Below, in pieces: positions 61,350-64,000 of a stretch of DNA of 64,000 nt. The DNA lies in assembly GCA_937146645.1 (NCBI GenBank), contig CAKZRQ010000015.1, forward strand, positions 217,750 through 281,749, written 5' to 3'. The notes under the pieces were generated by a model. The model worked only from the letters and a program-made list of their open reading frames with translations. It did no database searches and had not been told where the DNA came from. Position 1 is the stretch's first letter. Every line of letters starts with the position of its first letter. This DNA comes from an uncultured Cyclobacteriaceae bacterium. GTDB taxonomy: Bacteria > Bacteroidota > Bacteroidia > Cytophagales > Cyclobacteriaceae. A program made the translations under genes and the position numbers.

Positions 61350-61788
61350 ATGGGTAATCATTTCCGTCTCGCCTTTGCCTTTGAAACAGATTACGTGTAA
61401 AATCCTTGTTTATATCATTTAATAGCAGAATTTGCTGATAGCTTAGAACCTCCGCTGCTTTATTCACGAAAGCCTTTTCTTGATCTATCATCTCTGCTTG
61501 GAGAGTAAATCTTTTTTCTATACGTTCCTTAGCTTCTGCATCAGAGAGTGATTCGGAGTCTCTGGAAAGTTTTGATAGCTCCCGCAAAGTTTCTCTCCGT
61601 TCCTTGTCGAATTCATTGAAAATTGGCCAAAAAAGCTGAGCCTGTTCGGTATTTAAATCCAACCTTGTCGTAATGAAGGCTACTCGAGCTGCTTCAAGTT
61701 TTTCCCGGTCTACTTTTCGCGGACCTCTTTGAGCATAGCTGGAAAATGTGGTTATTCCTATTAGTAGTATGAGTAAGAATCTTTTCAT
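61348..61788 (-). CDS. Spy/CpxP-like periplasmic protein
   Basis: A 146-residue protein with a signal peptide ending SSYAQ and an all-helical body (VDREKLEAARVAFITTRLDLNTEQAQLFWPIFNEFDKERRETL) of the LTxxQ-related type, as in Spy, CpxP and ZraP. Such proteins sense metal or misfolded protein in the periplasm. It is the third gene of the sigma / anti-sigma unit (10-nt gap), which suggests it is the signal input or a target. Confidence 0.78.
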   Translation of the reverse strand: MKRFLLILLIGITTFSSYAQRGPRKVDREKLEAARVAFITTRLDLNTEQAQLFWPIFNEFDKERRETLRELSKLSRDSESLSDAEAKERIEKRFTLQAEMIDQEKAFVNKAAEVLSYQQILLLNDINKDFTRNLFQRQRRDGNDYP

Positions 61789-61798
61789 AATATTTTAA

Positions 61799-62155
61799 TC
61801 AAAACAGAAAGTCCTCTTCTAAGTCCTCCTCATAAATGAAAGTCTCCTCCTCCAGGATTTCATCCAAAATCTCATCTGGATTTTCCGCGAGGCTGAGTAC
61901 ATCTTCTGCTGACCAATATTCACCCTCAATATAAAGGTTTACATCTGAATCCAGGGCCATCAAAGGATCAGTCTCAGGTGTGTAAACCTGATAAATCCCA
62001 AAGCTAATTCCTATGGCTACAACTGCAGCCGCAGCATACCTGTACCACTTGAAAGAGGATTCTGTCTTTTCAGTTTTAGACAGGATGTCCTCCGGCAAAT
62101 GATTAAAGTATCCTTCTGGTGTCTTGAAATCCTCTATTTTGGGTAGATCTTTCAT
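61799..62155 (-). CDS. small membrane protein, putative anti-sigma factor
   Basis: A 118-residue protein with a 45-residue cytoplasmic N-terminus (LPKIEDFKTPEGYFNHLPEDILSKTEK), one membrane helix (YAAAAVVAIGISFGIYQVY, about 45-63) and an acidic extracytoplasmic tail that ends in many Glu and Asp. The FKTPEGYF-x-x-LPE opening is common to small proteins encoded after ECF sigma genes in Bacteroidota. Its position between sigma factor and Spy-like gene supports an anti-sigma role; no zinc motif is seen. Confidence 0.65.
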   Translation of the reverse strand: MKDLPKIEDFKTPEGYFNHLPEDILSKTEKTESSFKWYRYAAAAVVAIGISFGIYQVYTPETDPLMALDSDVNLYIEGEYWSAEDVLSLAENPDEILDEILEEETFIYEEDLEEDFLF

Positions 62156-62186
62156 TATATATTAGACTTAGATTTTGAGTCTTGGT

Positions 62187-62735
62187 TTATTCTTCGCTCA
62201 GTATTACTTTAATTTTCTTCACAGCATGATGGTAGCTTGCCTTCAAAGCACCTATACTCGTTCCTGTAACTTCTGAGATTTCCTGGTAACCCAAATCTTC
62301 CTGATATTTCAGGTGAAAGACCAGTCTCTGTTTCTCAGGTAGAGTCAGTAATGCTTTTTGCAGCTTCTGCTGAATAACATCTGCTGAAAGCAATGTACCT
62401 CTCTCCAGGTAATTCATCATTTTCTCCTGATGGTCATCCATAGAGAGGAAATACCGCTTCTTCTTTTTTTCCAGAAATGTTAAAGATTCATTTACCGCTA
62501 TTCGGTAAAGCCAGGTAAATAGGCTTGACTGTCCCTCAAATTTCGAAATGTATTTGAAAGCTTTGATGAAGGTATTCTGAGTAAGGTCGTCAGCATCCTC
62601 ATGGATGATTACCATTCTCCTGACGAGCTGATAAACGCGCTCCTGATGGTTTTCTACCAAAAGTCTAAACCCCTTTTCCTTGGTAGCATCTTTCTGAACG
62701 AGCCTTAAAATCTCCTGATCTTCAGATTTACTCAT
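62187..62735 (-). CDS. ECF sigma-70 factor
   Basis: A 182-residue ECF sigma factor. Region 2: EDADDLTQNTFIKAFKYISKFEGQSSLFTWLYRIAVNESL. Region 4: LPEKQRLVFHLKYQEDLGYQEISEVTGTSIGALKASYHHAVKKI. It leads a three-gene unit with the small membrane protein (31-nt gap) and the Spy-like protein, so an envelope-stress sigma system is likely. Confidence 0.92.
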   Translation of the reverse strand: MSKSEDQEILRLVQKDATKEKGFRLLVENHQERVYQLVRRMVIIHEDADDLTQNTFIKAFKYISKFEGQSSLFTWLYRIAVNESLTFLEKKKKRYFLSMDDHQEKMMNYLERGTLLSADVIQQKLQKALLTLPEKQRLVFHLKYQEDLGYQEISEVTGTSIGALKASYHHAVKKIKVILSEE

Positions 62736-62813
62736 TGGGACTTAGACTCTATCACCCTCTCAAGGTTTAGAGCATGCAATAATTTTTTAAAAAGCTGGGT
62801 TAGCTTTAAAGTT

Positions 62814-63734
62814 CTAGATCTCCAGAATGTACTCCAGAATTCCGGCGTTCTTGCCTTTTGGACGAGTAACTAGGAGTGGCATATTATCATTGACTTGAAT
62901 TAATCGTTCGGCCATGCTTCCTATAAATAGAGCAGTAGCAGCAGTTCTTCCCTTAGCGCCAATTATTATTCCATCCGCCTGTAATTCCGTGGCTAAACTC
63001 ACAATATCCTGAACTGGATCTTCATCCTTATCCACGGTATAAACTGGACTGATTTTAACGCCTTGAGTATCTATTTTCTTAATGAACTTCCCAAAGTTGG
63101 CCTCGGCATTTTTCTGCATTACGGCCTGAAACTCCTCATAACTCTTACCCGTGAAATGGTATCCGGTAGGTACATGAAATACATTCTGACATATAATTTC
63201 TGTATTTCCGTATTTTTTGGCGATCAATATTGCCTCTTCTAAAGCATCTTTGGAATAGTCAGAAAAGTCACTCGGAACTAGTAATTTATTCACCCTTGGA
63301 GTAGATCCTTCGGGTACAATCAGTAAGGAACAACTAGCACGTCGAGCCAATCTGAGCGAAGCAACTCCCGTTCCTGGTAGATTCACCTTCCTTCCCATCA
63401 CAATCATATCAGCAGATTTCTCCTCTGAAAGCTTCAGGACCTTTTTTGAAAGAGAACCTTCACGAACAATGAAATTCAAATCAGCCTTTTCATGCCCAAC
63501 AAACCTTTTCTTCACCTTTGATTTCATCGCTTTTTTACGCTCAGAAATCATATCATCTACAAGGTTTGGAAACTCCTCCAAAACCTCTTTTGGAATCGAT
63601 AGATTCCTGATCACATTTACGAAATAGACCTTTTTAGTTTGATTGACTTTGCTGATAAAAGAAGCAAATTCAATTAGGGTATCATCCAACTCAGATTGAT
63701 CCAGGCATACAATCAGTTTTTTGATCAGATACAT
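62814..63734 (-). CDS. tandem universal stress protein
   Basis: A 306-residue protein with two UspA domains (about 1-150 and 150-295). Domain 1 has KLIVCLDQSELDDTLIEFASFISK and ADMIVMGRKVNLPGTGVASLRLARRASCSLLIVP. Domain 2 has KLLVPSDFSDYSKDALEEAILIAKKYG and DGIIIGAKGRTAATALFIGSMAERLIQ, with the ATP-binding G-x2-G-x9-G-type loop. It is monocistronic, with a TACCTTTG box 24 nt before the start. Confidence 0.92.
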   Translation of the reverse strand: MYLIKKLIVCLDQSELDDTLIEFASFISKVNQTKKVYFVNVIRNLSIPKEVLEEFPNLVDDMISERKKAMKSKVKKRFVGHEKADLNFIVREGSLSKKVLKLSEEKSADMIVMGRKVNLPGTGVASLRLARRASCSLLIVPEGSTPRVNKLLVPSDFSDYSKDALEEAILIAKKYGNTEIICQNVFHVPTGYHFTGKSYEEFQAVMQKNAEANFGKFIKKIDTQGVKISPVYTVDKDEDPVQDIVSLATELQADGIIIGAKGRTAATALFIGSMAERLIQVNDNMPLLVTRPKGKNAGILEYILEI

Positions 63735-63757
63735 ATTCTAGTGCTAAAAATTTTCAA

Positions 63758-63765
63758 CAAAGGTA
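63758..63765 (-). promoter_or_regulatory. -7 box TACCTTTG of universal stress protein gene
   Basis: Minus strand TACCTTTG matches TAnnTTTG and lies 24 nt before the start codon. No clear -33 box at the expected spacing. Confidence 0.55.
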
Positions 63766-63932
63766 AAGGGATTATCTAAAACTTAAATTATCAAAGCCCT
63801 GTCGTAAGAAATAATATGCAGTTCGTTTCTCGATTCAAGGAGAAAATTTACCAGTTTCCTCTGCTTTTCAAAAGTTTGAATTCAAAAAATAATAACTCTA
63901 TAAAATAACCAACCCAATTCTACTGAATACCG

Positions 63933-63940
63933 TATATTTG
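63933..63940 (+). promoter_or_regulatory. -7 box TATATTTG before last gene
   Basis: TATATTTG followed by CA fits the consensus and lies 19 nt before the ATG at 63960. A matching -33 element is not seen. Confidence 0.5.
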
Positions 63941-63959
63941 CATTGTCCGGGTCGCTGAC

Positions 63960-64000
63960 ATGTTCAAACTTCACAATTTAACAAAATACCGAGTGAAGCC
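63960..64000 (+). CDS. start of a gene cut by the window edge
   Basis: ATG at 63960 opens a frame of 13 codons (MFKLHNLTKYRVK) that runs to the end of the window, 19 nt after a good -7 box. Too little is visible to name it. It is divergent from the universal stress protein gene. Confidence 0.4.
   Translation, partial: MFKLHNLTKYRVK

Overview
The window looks like chromosome of a Bacteroidota bacterium, most likely of the Cytophagales (Cyclobacteriaceae / Algoriphagus-like; the genus is an inference). The reasons are three proteins with C-terminal type IX secretion (T9SS) sorting domains, a SusE-type surface glycan-binding lipoprotein, a FecI/FecR/TonB-receptor trio with an STN domain, membrane-anchored LytTR regulators, PadR-plus-ABC-permease pairing, many lipoprotein signals, AT-rich spacers and several TAnnTTTG-type -7 promoter boxes. 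Gene density is high. I see no rRNA operon, CRISPR array, prophage or insertion sequence.

Layout. 1-5.2 kb: 3' end of a TolC-type efflux gene, a DUF4136 lipoprotein, an SDR-like oxidoreductase, then a PadR regulator overlapping a large ABC permease, with a perfect 12-bp inverted repeat in the divergent promoter. 5.2-16 kb: a minus-strand accessory block with three penicillin-binding-protein-like serine hydrolases, two methyltransferases, an amidohydrolase, an MBL hydrolase, DUF998, DUF1801-like and DUF3052 proteins, and a LytTR regulator with a membrane partner. 16.3-20.7 kb: a lipoprotein, then a plus-strand set of DUF2490 protein, BioD/DUF1611-like P-loop NTPase and an ABC half-exporter whose ATPase lacks the usual Q-loop and H-loop residues. 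20.7-24.8 kb: TonB receptor / FecR / FecI. 24.9-30.4 kb: DUF4239, LytTR, CPBP protease, homocysteine methyltransferase, DUF1801 and S41 peptidase.

30.5-31.2 kb is the most unusual stretch. An intact tRNA(CAU) gene is followed by two broken tRNA-like copies. Each copy is interrupted by a CCCGAT...ATCGGG palindrome, and the two palindromes bracket a small GIY-YIG nuclease gene. Three intrinsic terminators lie in the same 0.6 kb. I read this as a candidate mini mobile element that invades tRNA sequence.

31.2-45.3 kb is mostly housekeeping: HAD phosphatase, site-2 protease, rhodanese, PASTA and T9SS proteins, an M43 metalloprotease in line with NifU and Mrp (Fe-S assembly), dnaG, ribBA and surE. 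45.3-58.6 kb is a starch/maltodextrin and glycolysis region: GH31 alpha-glucosidase, LacI regulator, SusE lipoprotein, secreted GH13 amylase, fructose-bisphosphate aldolase, lipoprotein GH13, phosphofructokinase and methylglyoxal synthase. LacI-type operators sit before both the GH31 gene and susE, but no susC/susD pair is present. 58.7-64 kb: oligopeptidase B, MscL, an ECF sigma / mini anti-sigma / Spy-like operon, a tandem universal stress protein, and the first codons of a plus-strand gene.

How the genes work together: surface amylase and SusE would capture and cut alpha-glucan, GH13 and GH31 enzymes would finish it to glucose, and aldolase, PfkA and MgsA would process the sugar phosphates. 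LacI would co-regulate the uptake and degradation side.
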